This document shows positions 25,901-33,239 of a stretch of DNA of 64,000 nt, in pieces. A program made the translations under genes and the position numbers. Below the pieces are notes generated by a model. The model ran no database searches, had not been told where the DNA came from, and saw only the letters and a list, made by a program, of their open reading frames with translations. Source of the DNA: Planctomycetota bacterium (GTDB taxonomy: Bacteria > Planctomycetota > Planctomycetia > Gemmatales > Gemmataceae). The DNA is taken from contig JAIOPV010000056.1 of assembly GCA_021413735.1 (NCBI GenBank), positions 1 to 64,000 of the forward strand, in the 5' to 3' direction. Every line of letters starts with the position of its first letter. The first letter of the stretch is position 1.

Positions 25901-28083
25901 GCGTCGCGGGTGCGTGCCGAACGGTTCTGCCACCACGCTTCCCAGATTTCGAGCAGCGGCAGGTTTTTGCGGTCTTGCTCGGCCGTGAGTTTGACGTTCG
26001 GGCTGGGGAACTCCCACGAATAGTTGATCGACCCGAGCACCTTCTCTTCCGGCTTCTCGTCATCGTCGCCCTTTGTCACGAACGTCTTGTCGCGGTGTTC
26101 GTGGATCAGGTCGTCAAGCTCTTTCAGCAACGCGATCGCAGCGGGGGTGCTGAACTTCACGTTTCGCTTTTTCGGTTCGACGACAGGGGTGCGTTCCTCC
26201 GGGTCGTACAGGCCCAGACCATCCGCGAGGGTCGGTGGTCGACTCGCGGGATTCAGCACGATCTCGATCGCATCGGCCTCGGCAGTCGTGAGACGCTTGC
26301 CCTTCTCCTCGCGGTAGTCACGCAACCGCTCGCGAATCGGTTCGGCCATGCGCTCGGCGTTGATCATGCGGCGAGCCAGTTCGATGCCCGCCCCGCGACG
26401 GTTCGCATCACCCGCGGCGAGCAAGCGGTCAATGCTGCCGACCACGAGTTTGTCCGATCGGTTGAGCAGCAACTCAAACACACTGCGGCGGAAGTCGGCG
26501 GTCTTGCGTGTGAGGTAACCTTCCAGCGTGGCGACTTCGTCCTCCGCGAGCTTGCACTTCTTGAGGTGCTTGAGTGCCGCTTCGCGGACGTAGGTGCTTG
26601 GCTCGCCCGCGATGGCAAGGAGCGTTTGGCGAACCTTTGTGGTGAGTGTCCGCGTCTCGCACAACTTCGCGAGCGCTTCCGCACGGCGGTACTCGTCCAT
26701 CATCGGCAGATACGGCAGCAGGCGTTCGGCCGGCAGTTTGCCGAGGCTGCTCAACAACAGGGCCGCTGCGTCGCTGCGGTCGAGATCAGGCAGTGTCCAC
26801 CCGGGCACCAACGGCTTCAGCGTCTTCGACTTGGCGGGCAACGACGGGATGAGCTTTTCGAGGCGTGCGAAGAGATCCTTCGGGTAACGATCTGCCTCGT
26901 CCTCTTCGTCGGGGCCGTCGTACGTCGGCATGTTCTCGAAGTGGTTGAGTGCCAGGCAGACGAGTCGTTCGTCTGTGTCTTCGAGCAAGGGCAACAGGAG
27001 TTTGTTTGCTTCCGGAAGACCAGATTCGGTGAGCAACTTCGCAGCGGCGAATCGACGGGCCGGTGCCTTGTCACGCAACAGCGGCGTGGCGGCTTTCACG
27101 GCCTCTTCGACATTCTCGAACGCGATGGCCCAGAGCCCTCGGTAAGCCCTCGCCGCGTCGCCCTTGGTGACGGCTTTCGTGCGAGCTGCGGAATCGCTGA
27201 GCATATCGCGGCACGCTTGCAAATCGGCCTTGAGCTTCTTCGGATTCTCAACCGCCTCCTCTTCACCAAACCAGACACTCGCAGCCCGTGCCACCGACGA
27301 AAATCGGATCAGGTTGTTATCGAGCACCACCCCGACCATCCGCTGAAACGCTTCCGGGTGAGCCTCATCGACCGCTTCGAGAATGCTCTGTCGCAAGCCT
27401 TCTTGCCGTTGTGCTGCGAGCAGCAGGTTCTCGGTGAACTCCCACGCTTCCTTGCGTCCGCAGCACAGAAGTGCCCGCGTCGCGTGACCGCCCGGACCGC
27501 CGATGTCGTGCCGATTCGCGGCGGAGTCCTTCACAATGGAGAGGACTTCGTCGCCATTTTCCCCACCCACGTCGATCACCCCCGCGAGAAGGTAGCCGAA
27601 CTCGTCCGTCTGGTAGCCGAGGTGGACCGCCCACGACGCGAGCCACGTGGCGGAGAGCACGTCGTCGGGGAAGTGGCCGACTTCGTTGACCAGACTTTCC
27701 AGATAGTTCTGTCGGCTGGCCGCGTAGACTGCGGGCAGTGCGGGGGCGCGAAACGCCCGCCGGTCGTAGTTCACCGTGTACGGCAGCCGACCCTTGAGCT
27801 GCCAGCCGGCTTCGACGTCAGCGTGCATCGTCGGGAACAGCGCCGCCAGGATTTTCGCACGTCCCTTGTCGTCATCACTGAGCTTGAGTGCTGAGGCTCG
27901 CTCAAGTTTGCGGCGATCCTTCCACTCGCTCGGACTCTTGCCGTTTGACAGCTTACCGAACACGCCGTGGCCGAGTTCGGCCAGCGCTCGTGGGAGCTTC
28001 TTCAGGCGTATGAACCGGGCCTGGAGGTGTTTCTTCGACTGGAGTTTGCCGATCTGTTCGCGTGCGGCTTCGGGCTTCAACAT
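22987..28083 (-). CDS. Giant DUF4132 protein with HEAT-like repeats and acidic tracts
   Basis: A 1698-residue protein. The N-terminal half has helical HEAT-like repeats (AARAYRGLWAIAFENVEEAVKAATPLLRDKAPARRFAAAKLL; EALAKLCETRTLTTKVRQTLLAIAGEPSTYVREAALKHLKKCK). Three Asp/Glu-rich tracts break it up (EDNNDDDDDDDDDNQ, EDEEDDNEDDDEEFD and EEDDDDDDDDDTESKEE). The last ~220 residues are the DUF4132 core as in E. coli MolR/YehI: WSEWQAECFRVERVQPFKQVFREVYV, YSGQQVNERQGNALFATRGW, LLLARDKEI. There is no WGR domain, unlike MolR. It starts 3 bases after its small partner gene, so the two are surely coupled. The biochemical activity of DUF4132 is unknown. No signal peptide. Confidence 0.85.
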   Translation of the reverse strand: MLKPEAAREQIGKLQSKKHLQARFIRLKKLPRALAELGHGVFGKLSNGKSPSEWKDRRKLERASALKLSDDDKGRAKILAALFPTMHADVEAGWQLKGRLPYTVNYDRRAFRAPALPAVYAASRQNYLESLVNEVGHFPDDVLSATWLASWAVHLGYQTDEFGYLLAGVIDVGGENGDEVLSIVKDSAANRHDIGGPGGHATRALLCCGRKEAWEFTENLLLAAQRQEGLRQSILEAVDEAHPEAFQRMVGVVLDNNLIRFSSVARAASVWFGEEEAVENPKKLKADLQACRDMLSDSAARTKAVTKGDAARAYRGLWAIAFENVEEAVKAATPLLRDKAPARRFAAAKLLTESGLPEANKLLLPLLEDTDERLVCLALNHFENMPTYDGPDEEDEADRYPKDLFARLEKLIPSLPAKSKTLKPLVPGWTLPDLDRSDAAALLLSSLGKLPAERLLPYLPMMDEYRRAEALAKLCETRTLTTKVRQTLLAIAGEPSTYVREAALKHLKKCKLAEDEVATLEGYLTRKTADFRRSVFELLLNRSDKLVVGSIDRLLAAGDANRRGAGIELARRMINAERMAEPIRERLRDYREEKGKRLTTAEADAIEIVLNPASRPPTLADGLGLYDPEERTPVVEPKKRNVKFSTPAAIALLKELDDLIHEHRDKTFVTKGDDDEKPEEKVLGSINYSWEFPSPNVKLTAEQDRKNLPLLEIWEAWWQNRSARTRDADGFELLRAVFMPKYEVREGEDNNDDDDDDDDDNQSPAAVAFRKARNQVLPKPVPLRYDDLIGSLLQWFEKLYPPVGVSEFLLNAAETALAHVPPIVVEQTEKARPEDEEDDNEDDDEEFDYETREWRDEDAFTDWLQRANSTSGAADWTPEHSTRLFKLSRWLDEPTMGRVRKRPALQVILAAYKNGAATLADIYDHVIGPRETHSWGASFDSLESLTSPSAAKDFPLMFERPELRGIVEGIVARIIESELTRGETPTPLTPAANDIKQVHGMATLFKLIAALGNHGYGKNSRYSPSQNKPAVLTQLIRHCIPSESDTPAAFTAAVKAAVAEGLFPIERIAELGLVNPRWVTHVSEAIGWPGYDEAVYWFIAHVGSSLEELSNEEDDDDDDDDDTESKEEKPENPWRAIVKARTNLTSEQLSDGLIDVAWFNKAYAAVADHKRWEAIEAAAKFLGYGQEHKKAMRLADVLLGKTKKKDLVDNIRKKFLKESVRLLGLLPLPTEAAKRQEELIDRYKVLKEYERYASRLSSLSKEPAMQAARLGMENLAVTAGYPDPVRLEWAVTASDVADLAAGAAKVSVGPVSVSLALTEQGEPEITQTKAGNPLLKLPPDVKKNPKVAAMLDRKKALARTVTHSKRSLEQAMCASSRFTGEELKSLMAHPLVRPLLERLVLKSAAVMGYPTKAGTTLKSHDGKSTAIKATDEWTIAHPLDFVASKDWSEWQAECFRVERVQPFKQVFREVYVPTAAELEDIDRSRRYSGQQVNERQGNALFATRGWSTREGIDKLFRDAKLMVEVSFDHGYTTPADAASPAVSDVIFRKRDDWKPLKLTEVPPVIFSEVMRDLDLVVSVAHVGGVDPEATQSTTEMRAALLETTCSLLKLPNVKIEGRHVLIQGEYGKYSVHLGSAVVHKQPGGSLCVVPVNAQHRGRLFLPFADDDPRTAEVVSKVLLLARDKEIQDPTILQQIVAK

Positions 28084-28086
28084 GGC

Positions 28087-28512
28087 TCACCCCCCCGCCA
28101 AAAGGGTGAGGCGAACGAACATCAACTTGGTGTTCGCTGTGAGCGGCACCACCGCATCCAGCTCCTTCACCTCGTTGCCATCGACGATCACGAGGAACAT
28201 CCCATCCGCGAACGCTTCGAGTGCAGTCGCGACAGCTTGATCTGCGTCTACCTTTTGATCGAGTGGACTGCCGCCGGCCGAGACTTTGCCGCCGGCGAGT
28301 CCTTCGTCGATTTGCTTTGCGGTGAGCACTTTCACGAGCCGACTCTCGGCCTGTCGAGTCTTGAACGCTTCGACTTCGACCCGCACAACATGGCCGAGCA
28401 GTTCGCGGAGGGTGACGGGGTTCCCCGTTGCGACTCCTGCGGGTGGTGGAACGGTGAAGTCGTCGCAGATTGGTTTCTTGCGACCAATCGCTTGAGCGGA
28501 GACCGTGAGCAT
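28087..28512 (-). CDS. Small hypothetical protein paired with the DUF4132 gene
   Basis: A 141-residue soluble protein that I cannot place in a named family. I chose ATG 28512 (MLTVSAQAIGRKKP) because GAGGA lies just upstream; the frame extends 12 codons further without homology signs. Visible features are LRELLGHVVRVEVEAFKTRQAESRLVKVLTAKQIDEGLAGGKV, a helical stretch, then DADQAVATALEAFADGMFLVIVDGNEV and a closing strand KLMFVRLTLLAGG. The stop is 3 bases before the giant DUF4132 gene, implying a two-gene operon and perhaps a physical complex. Confidence 0.7.
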   Translation of the reverse strand: MLTVSAQAIGRKKPICDDFTVPPPAGVATGNPVTLRELLGHVVRVEVEAFKTRQAESRLVKVLTAKQIDEGLAGGKVSAGGSPLDQKVDADQAVATALEAFADGMFLVIVDGNEVKELDAVVPLTANTKLMFVRLTLLAGG

Positions 28513-28687
28513 GTCAGAGTCCTCGGAATGGAGATTTGTTGATGGCAATATTACGTTACCGATGGAGGAGATTGATGCCCAAAGGCAGCAAAAACCGCCA
28601 CAACTGAATTAGTTGGGTATCACTATGGTTCGCGCCAAGAAGGTGAGCCATCTCAGTTGTTGCCGGGACACTCAAAACGCTGGGAAC

Positions 28688-28715
28688 TTGACTTTTCCGA
28701 CAGACATCGGAGAAT
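28688..28715 (+). promoter_or_regulatory. Possible sigma-70 promoter for the ECF sigma gene
   Basis: TTGACT at 28688-28693 and GAGAAT at 28710-28715 are separated by 16 bases, about 30 bases before the ATG at 28746. The -35 matches 5 of 6 consensus bases and the -10 matches 4 of 6. Planctomycete promoters are poorly defined, so this is tentative. The rest of the 233-base gap shows nothing else. Confidence 0.3.
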
Positions 28716-28745
28716 CGCACCAATCCTCCACCGTGCCAGCCCAGC

Positions 28746-29300
28746 ATGCACACAACCTCCGAAACTCTCCTCGGTCAACTCAAGCGATCGGGTGGGAACG
28801 CTGCATGGTCCCGCTTCGTTCACCTTTACAGTCGGCTCATCTACTCTTGGCTGCGGAAAGCTGGCCTACAGGATTCCGACGCAGCCGATGTGACGCAGGA
28901 CGTGTTTGTCGTTTTGGTGCGTGAACTGCCCAAGTTCGAGTACGACCAGAACAAGAGCTTCCGGGGCTGGCTCCGGACAATCACGCTCAACAAGTGGCGG
29001 GACCACTGCCGACGGCGTGGGCTGCCAATCAACGCCTACGTTGAACTCGCCGAACTCCACGAACAGCCCGACCTGTTTGCCGCACGCGAATACCGCAGCC
29101 ATCTCGTGGAACAGGCTCTGGGCCTGCTCCGGCCAGAGTTCCGCTCAGAGACCTGGGATGCGTTCATTCGGCACGGGGTTCAAGGTCTGCCGGCGAGTGA
29201 CGTTGCTCGCGATCTGGGCCTGACGGTCGGTGCCGTCTACGCTGCCAAGTGCCGCGTATTGGCGAGATTACGCACCGATCTGCGTGACGTTCTCGACTGA
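28746..29300 (+). CDS. ECF RNA polymerase sigma factor
   Basis: A 184-residue sigma-70 family ECF factor. Region 2 spans ~20-90: FVHLYSRLIYSWLRKAGLQDSDAADVTQDVFVVLVRELPKFEYD, then FRGWLRTITLNKWRDHCRRRG. Region 4 is the C-terminal helix-turn-helix WDAFIRHGVQGLPASDVARDLGLTVGAVYAAKCRVLARLR. There is no C-terminal extension. It is followed 85 bases later by a membrane Ser/Thr kinase that carries an anti-sigma-like zinc motif, the arrangement reported for planctomycete ECF-kinase groups. It probably directs transcription in response to a signal sensed by that kinase. Confidence 0.93.
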   Translation: MHTTSETLLGQLKRSGGNAAWSRFVHLYSRLIYSWLRKAGLQDSDAADVTQDVFVVLVRELPKFEYDQNKSFRGWLRTITLNKWRDHCRRRGLPINAYVELAELHEQPDLFAAREYRSHLVEQALGLLRPEFRSETWDAFIRHGVQGLPASDVARDLGLTVGAVYAAKCRVLARLRTDLRDVLD

Positions 29301-29385
29301 CTCCAACGAATTCTTTCATTTCTTGCGTCAGGATTTCGCTTGAAGAGCGTAATCTGTGCGATCCCTTCCCAACGAGACTCGCCCC

Positions 29386-31887
29386 ATGCCCCCAACCACC
29401 GGTTGTCCTGCCGTTGCCGAATATCTGCAACTCCTGAACGGAGAGGCATCGCAAGCCGTCGTATCGCAACTTGCCGAGCATCTGGAAACCTGCGACCGGT
29501 GCGCGGCAGCGGTCCAAACCCTGTTGAACGAGGATACGCTCGGGGACAGCATTCGCGAAGCGAACCGGGCACCCGCTCTTGCTCACCTCCCGCCCTCACT
29601 CGTGAGCAAGTTGCTTTCGCTCACCGATTCAGCACAGGAGCCTCGACTTGAGAGCTTCGGCACACAACCTGAGACTGGCGAAAGGCCGTTCGCTGGAGAT
29701 GTGACCGCTCGCGTTTCCGTTGTCGGGGCAGGCCATGGCGAGATCACTCGCATTGGTGGATATCAGGTTCTCGAACTCCTCGGCGAGGGCGGAATGGGGA
29801 TCGTGTATCTTGCCGAAGATAGCCAACTCCAGCGCCGGGTTGCTCTCAAGGTCATGAAGCCAGACCTCGCCCGCATCGACACGGCCCGACAGCGGTTTCT
29901 AACTGAAGCGAGAGCAGCAGCTCGGATCAAGAGCGATCACGTTGTCACCATCTATCAGACAGGAGAAGACGGTGGAACGGTGTTCGCCGCGATGGAACTG
30001 CTCAAGGGTGAATCACTCGATTCGTGGCTGAAATCGCACGGCAACGCGCCGATGAGTGAACTGATCCGAGTTGGACGTGAAACCGCACTCGGCCTGGCTG
30101 CGGCACACGATGAAGGACTAATCCACCGCGACATCAAGCCCGCGAACATCTGGGTCGAGACAGGTGGTCGCGTGAAGATCCTCGACTTCGGGTTGGCTCG
30201 CAGCGTCGAGGGCAACGTCCAACTGACCAACAGTGGAGCAGTGATCGGCACGCCTGCGTATATGTCACCGGAACAAGGCCGCGGGGATAGAGTCGATCAC
30301 CTAGCCGACCTGTTCAGCCTCGGCTGCGTGCTGCATCGTATGACCACCGGGCAGTTACCCTTCAAGGGGAATTCGGTGATGAGCATGCTCAGCGCTCTCG
30401 CTCTCGAAACGCCAACTCCCGTTCACCAACTTAACCCGGCAGTGCCACGGCAACTGTCGAATCTGATCGCCCGACTGCTCGCGAAAGATGCGTCACAACG
30501 GCCGCAAACCGCTCGTGCCGTCGCTGAGGAATTGCAGGCGATCCTCACGGATGACATCAGCCCGAAGGAGCCCGCCACGCTCACATACACGCCCGAACAC
30601 GCCTCCGCCATGCCAGCGAAGCAATCACGCCGACCGCTCGTTTTCGTGGCAGTCGCCGTGATGTTTCTCGTTGTCGCGGCTGTCGCGGCCTCGCAGTTCG
30701 TCTTTACCACCAACGATGGGACACTGATCGTCGAAGTTGACGATGATGCCGACGTGCGGTTCAAGAATGGCAAGCTCGAAATCTACGACGAGAAGGGCGT
30801 ACTGAAGTACACACTTGCCCCGAGCGAGAAGAACAAGACGCTGCCGCCGGGTAAGTATCTCGTGAAGGTGGTCGGTGCTGACGGCGTGAAGATCGAAACC
30901 GACGCCTTCGACATGGAACGCAAAGGTAAGAGTTACATCAGGGTAAAGGCAATCAACTCGACCACCATTGCACCGACCCTTAAGAAAGACCCGCCGCCGA
31001 ACGCAGACGGAACCGCAACCGCCGAGGAAATCATCGCGGCCGAGTGGGTACTGAGCAAGAACGGCTTCGTGACCATTCGCATCGACGGTAAGGATCAGGT
31101 GGTAAACAAGACCAAGACCGGGACCGACATCGTCGAGTTGCCGAAGGCGAAGTTTGCGATTGTCGGCCTGAACCTCAGCCCGGTCAACGCCCCAGTCCTC
31201 CAGGTGAACGACCACGACCTACGTCAGCTTGCGTGCCTCAAGCAACTTGAGTCGCTAAATTTGGGCCGTCAAGAACAGGTCACGACCGCTGGCCTGTCGC
31301 ACTTCGCGGGGTGTTCGAAACTGAAACGGTTGGGGATCTTTGCCACTCAAATCGGAGGCGATGGAGTTCCGCTTCTGAACAAGTTTCAACGCCTGGAGCA
31401 GTTCCAATTCAATGTTGGGGACAGCGACAAGTGGGCCGAGGGACTTGCCAAGATACCGACAATGCGTGAGGTGCATGCCTACCGGAGTGATCTGTCGGAT
31501 GAGGGAGTGAAGCACCTGACCAAGTTGCCGAACCTGGAAATCGTCACGTTCAGCGATTTAAGGATTACTGATTCGAGTCTCAAGAGCCTTACGAGTTGCA
31601 AGTCGCTGCGAAGCGTCAATCTGGATAGCGGACTCCCTGTGACTGACGCAGGGTTAGTACATCTAAGCAAGGCACCGAACCTGGAAAACCTGCGGATCCT
31701 TCAACTGGACGTGACCGACGCGGCGCTCAAGGAATTTGCCAACTGCAAGACGCTGCGCACTCTCGACGTTCGAGAGTGCAAGAAGGTGACACTCGGCGAG
31801 ATGCAAAAACTCAAGCAAGCGCTGCCGAAGTGTGAGATCACTTTTGAAAGAAACCCCGTACTTGCGCCGGGGGTAAAACAACCTTGA
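29386..31887 (+). CDS. Membrane Ser/Thr protein kinase with N-terminal anti-sigma zinc motif and C-terminal leucine-rich repeats
   Basis: An 833-residue protein. The ATG at 29386 is chosen over a GTG 30 bases upstream. Residues 32-39 (HLETCDRC) form the H-x3-C-x2-C motif of zinc anti-sigma domains. Residues ~124-385 are a Hanks-type kinase: GEGGMGIVYLA, VALKVM, HRDIKPANIWV, ILDFGLARS and GTPAYMSPEQGRGD, so all catalytic residues are present. One membrane span (~417-440, VFVAVAVMFLVVAAVAASQFVF) separates the cytoplasmic kinase from an outer part with a PEGA-like stretch and ~8 leucine-rich repeats (LKQLESLNLGRQ, SLRSVNLDSGL, TLRTLDVRECK). It likely senses an outside ligand and controls the adjacent sigma factor. 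Confidence 0.9.
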   Translation: MPPTTGCPAVAEYLQLLNGEASQAVVSQLAEHLETCDRCAAAVQTLLNEDTLGDSIREANRAPALAHLPPSLVSKLLSLTDSAQEPRLESFGTQPETGERPFAGDVTARVSVVGAGHGEITRIGGYQVLELLGEGGMGIVYLAEDSQLQRRVALKVMKPDLARIDTARQRFLTEARAAARIKSDHVVTIYQTGEDGGTVFAAMELLKGESLDSWLKSHGNAPMSELIRVGRETALGLAAAHDEGLIHRDIKPANIWVETGGRVKILDFGLARSVEGNVQLTNSGAVIGTPAYMSPEQGRGDRVDHLADLFSLGCVLHRMTTGQLPFKGNSVMSMLSALALETPTPVHQLNPAVPRQLSNLIARLLAKDASQRPQTARAVAEELQAILTDDISPKEPATLTYTPEHASAMPAKQSRRPLVFVAVAVMFLVVAAVAASQFVFTTNDGTLIVEVDDDADVRFKNGKLEIYDEKGVLKYTLAPSEKNKTLPPGKYLVKVVGADGVKIETDAFDMERKGKSYIRVKAINSTTIAPTLKKDPPPNADGTATAEEIIAAEWVLSKNGFVTIRIDGKDQVVNKTKTGTDIVELPKAKFAIVGLNLSPVNAPVLQVNDHDLRQLACLKQLESLNLGRQEQVTTAGLSHFAGCSKLKRLGIFATQIGGDGVPLLNKFQRLEQFQFNVGDSDKWAEGLAKIPTMREVHAYRSDLSDEGVKHLTKLPNLEIVTFSDLRITDSSLKSLTSCKSLRSVNLDSGLPVTDAGLVHLSKAPNLENLRILQLDVTDAALKEFANCKTLRTLDVRECKKVTLGEMQKLKQALPKCEITFERNPVLAPGVKQP

Positions 31888-31914
31888 GAACCCCGGAGCT
31901 TCACGCCTGCGGAA

Positions 31915-33087
31915 TCACTCTTTCGATGCTTCCTTCGGGGCGATGAACACGTCCTTCTTTGGGAACTTGTCGAACAGCGCTGCGGGTTTACCGAAGTTCG
32001 TGGCCAGCACGTCAGCGGGATTGCCGGCGATCCATTGAGACAGGTCGATCGTTTCGTATGTTCCAGAATTCAACCCAATCAGAACGCGACACGGCTTGTC
32101 ACCGATATTCTCGATCGAATGCCCATATCCTTGCGGGATGTAGCCCACGTCGCCCTTGCCCATTGTCTCGGTTCGGTATCGACCGTGCGAACCGAACATC
32201 GTCACGCTGATCGTTCCCTCGATCACATACTCCCACTCGTCCGCGTTCGGATGCCAGTGCAATTCCCGCAATGCTCCTGGATCAAGGTCAAGAATGACCC
32301 CCGTCATGGTCTTCGAGATCGGGAACCGACTCGAATCCACACGCCATTCCCGACCGCCCTTGAACGTCGCGTGTGGGGCTTGTCCGAGGAGTTCGTACTT
32401 GTGGGTCAGGGGGGGCAGTTTGCGTCCTTGAAGCGGAACCGATTGCTCCGCAGGCGGCACAGCACCACGGGCGAAGTAGACTTCTTCCTTCGGGAACCCG
32501 TCGAAAGCCGACTCCGGCAGGCCGAAGTTCTTGGCCAACAGCGCCTTTGGAACATGGCCAATCCAATCCGTGATGCTGAACGTGCCGAACTCCGAAAAGT
32601 AACCGTTGTCGAAAATCAGGATGAAGTAGCACGGCTTGTCGCCAAGGCACTCAAGCATGTGCCCGTGACCACGCGGGAAATACCACACATCACCCGGCCC
32701 AAAGTCATTCGTCTCGGCGTAACCCTGTGGCCCGATCACCGTCGTCCGCACCTGCCCGTTCAGCACGAACGCCCACTCTGCCGCGGTCGCATGCCAGTGA
32801 AGCTCTCGCATGACTCCGGGTTCGAGTTTCATGGAGACGCCAGCGATTCCCTTCGAGATCGGCAACTGCTCGACGGTCGCTTCCTTTCCGAAGCTCTTGC
32901 CGCTCACCTTCCCCTCTGACTTCTCAAGTGCGAACTTGAACGTCGGCAATTCCTTGCCGGCGAGCAAAGGGTCGGGAACATTGTTCATGAAGGTTGGATC
33001 ACCTGCCACGGCCCCTGCACCGCACTGAGTTGCCGCGGCGACCGCGAACGCCCCGACCAGAAAATCTCGGCGCTGAGGGTTGGACAT
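31915..33087 (-). CDS. Bicupin oxalate decarboxylase-like protein, Tat-exported
   Basis: A 390-residue protein with an AGAGGAG ribosome-binding site and Tat signal NPQRRDFLVGAFAVA. It contains two cupin domains. Manganese ligands are in ELHWHATAAEWAFV plus GHGHMLEC (domain 1) and ELHWHPNADEWEYV plus GYGHSIEN (domain 2). The overall sequence, including GYAETNDFGPGDVWYFPRG and STFQ/TDWI-like segments, follows OxdC, which converts oxalate to formate and CO2. The flexible lid, SENST in Bacillus OxdC, reads SEFGT here, keeping the glutamate that acts as general acid. It lies convergent with the kinase gene (27 bases apart). Confidence 0.85.
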   Translation of the reverse strand: MSNPQRRDFLVGAFAVAAATQCGAGAVAGDPTFMNNVPDPLLAGKELPTFKFALEKSEGKVSGKSFGKEATVEQLPISKGIAGVSMKLEPGVMRELHWHATAAEWAFVLNGQVRTTVIGPQGYAETNDFGPGDVWYFPRGHGHMLECLGDKPCYFILIFDNGYFSEFGTFSITDWIGHVPKALLAKNFGLPESAFDGFPKEEVYFARGAVPPAEQSVPLQGRKLPPLTHKYELLGQAPHATFKGGREWRVDSSRFPISKTMTGVILDLDPGALRELHWHPNADEWEYVIEGTISVTMFGSHGRYRTETMGKGDVGYIPQGYGHSIENIGDKPCRVLIGLNSGTYETIDLSQWIAGNPADVLATNFGKPAALFDKFPKKDVFIAPKEASKE

Positions 33088-33195
33088 GGTAACTCCTCTG
33101 TGAAGGACGCTTCTAGCGATCTGAGATATGGTTTTGGCCGAGAGATGAGCAGACGAAGGCAGAGAGCCGGACAACCAAGGAACCCGCTGACCAAG

Positions 33196-33227
33196 ACGTG
33201 AACCCCTACATTTTAAGGGGTTCACGT
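33196..33227 (-). terminator. Hairpin between the DUF1549 operon and the oxalate decarboxylase gene
   Basis: Perfect 12-bp arms (ACGTGAACCCCT and its complement) with an 8-base A/T-rich loop, 12 bases after the stop at 33240. There is no downstream T-run. It probably ends the operon transcript. Confidence 0.5.
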
Positions 33228-33239
33228 TCATTTTCACTG

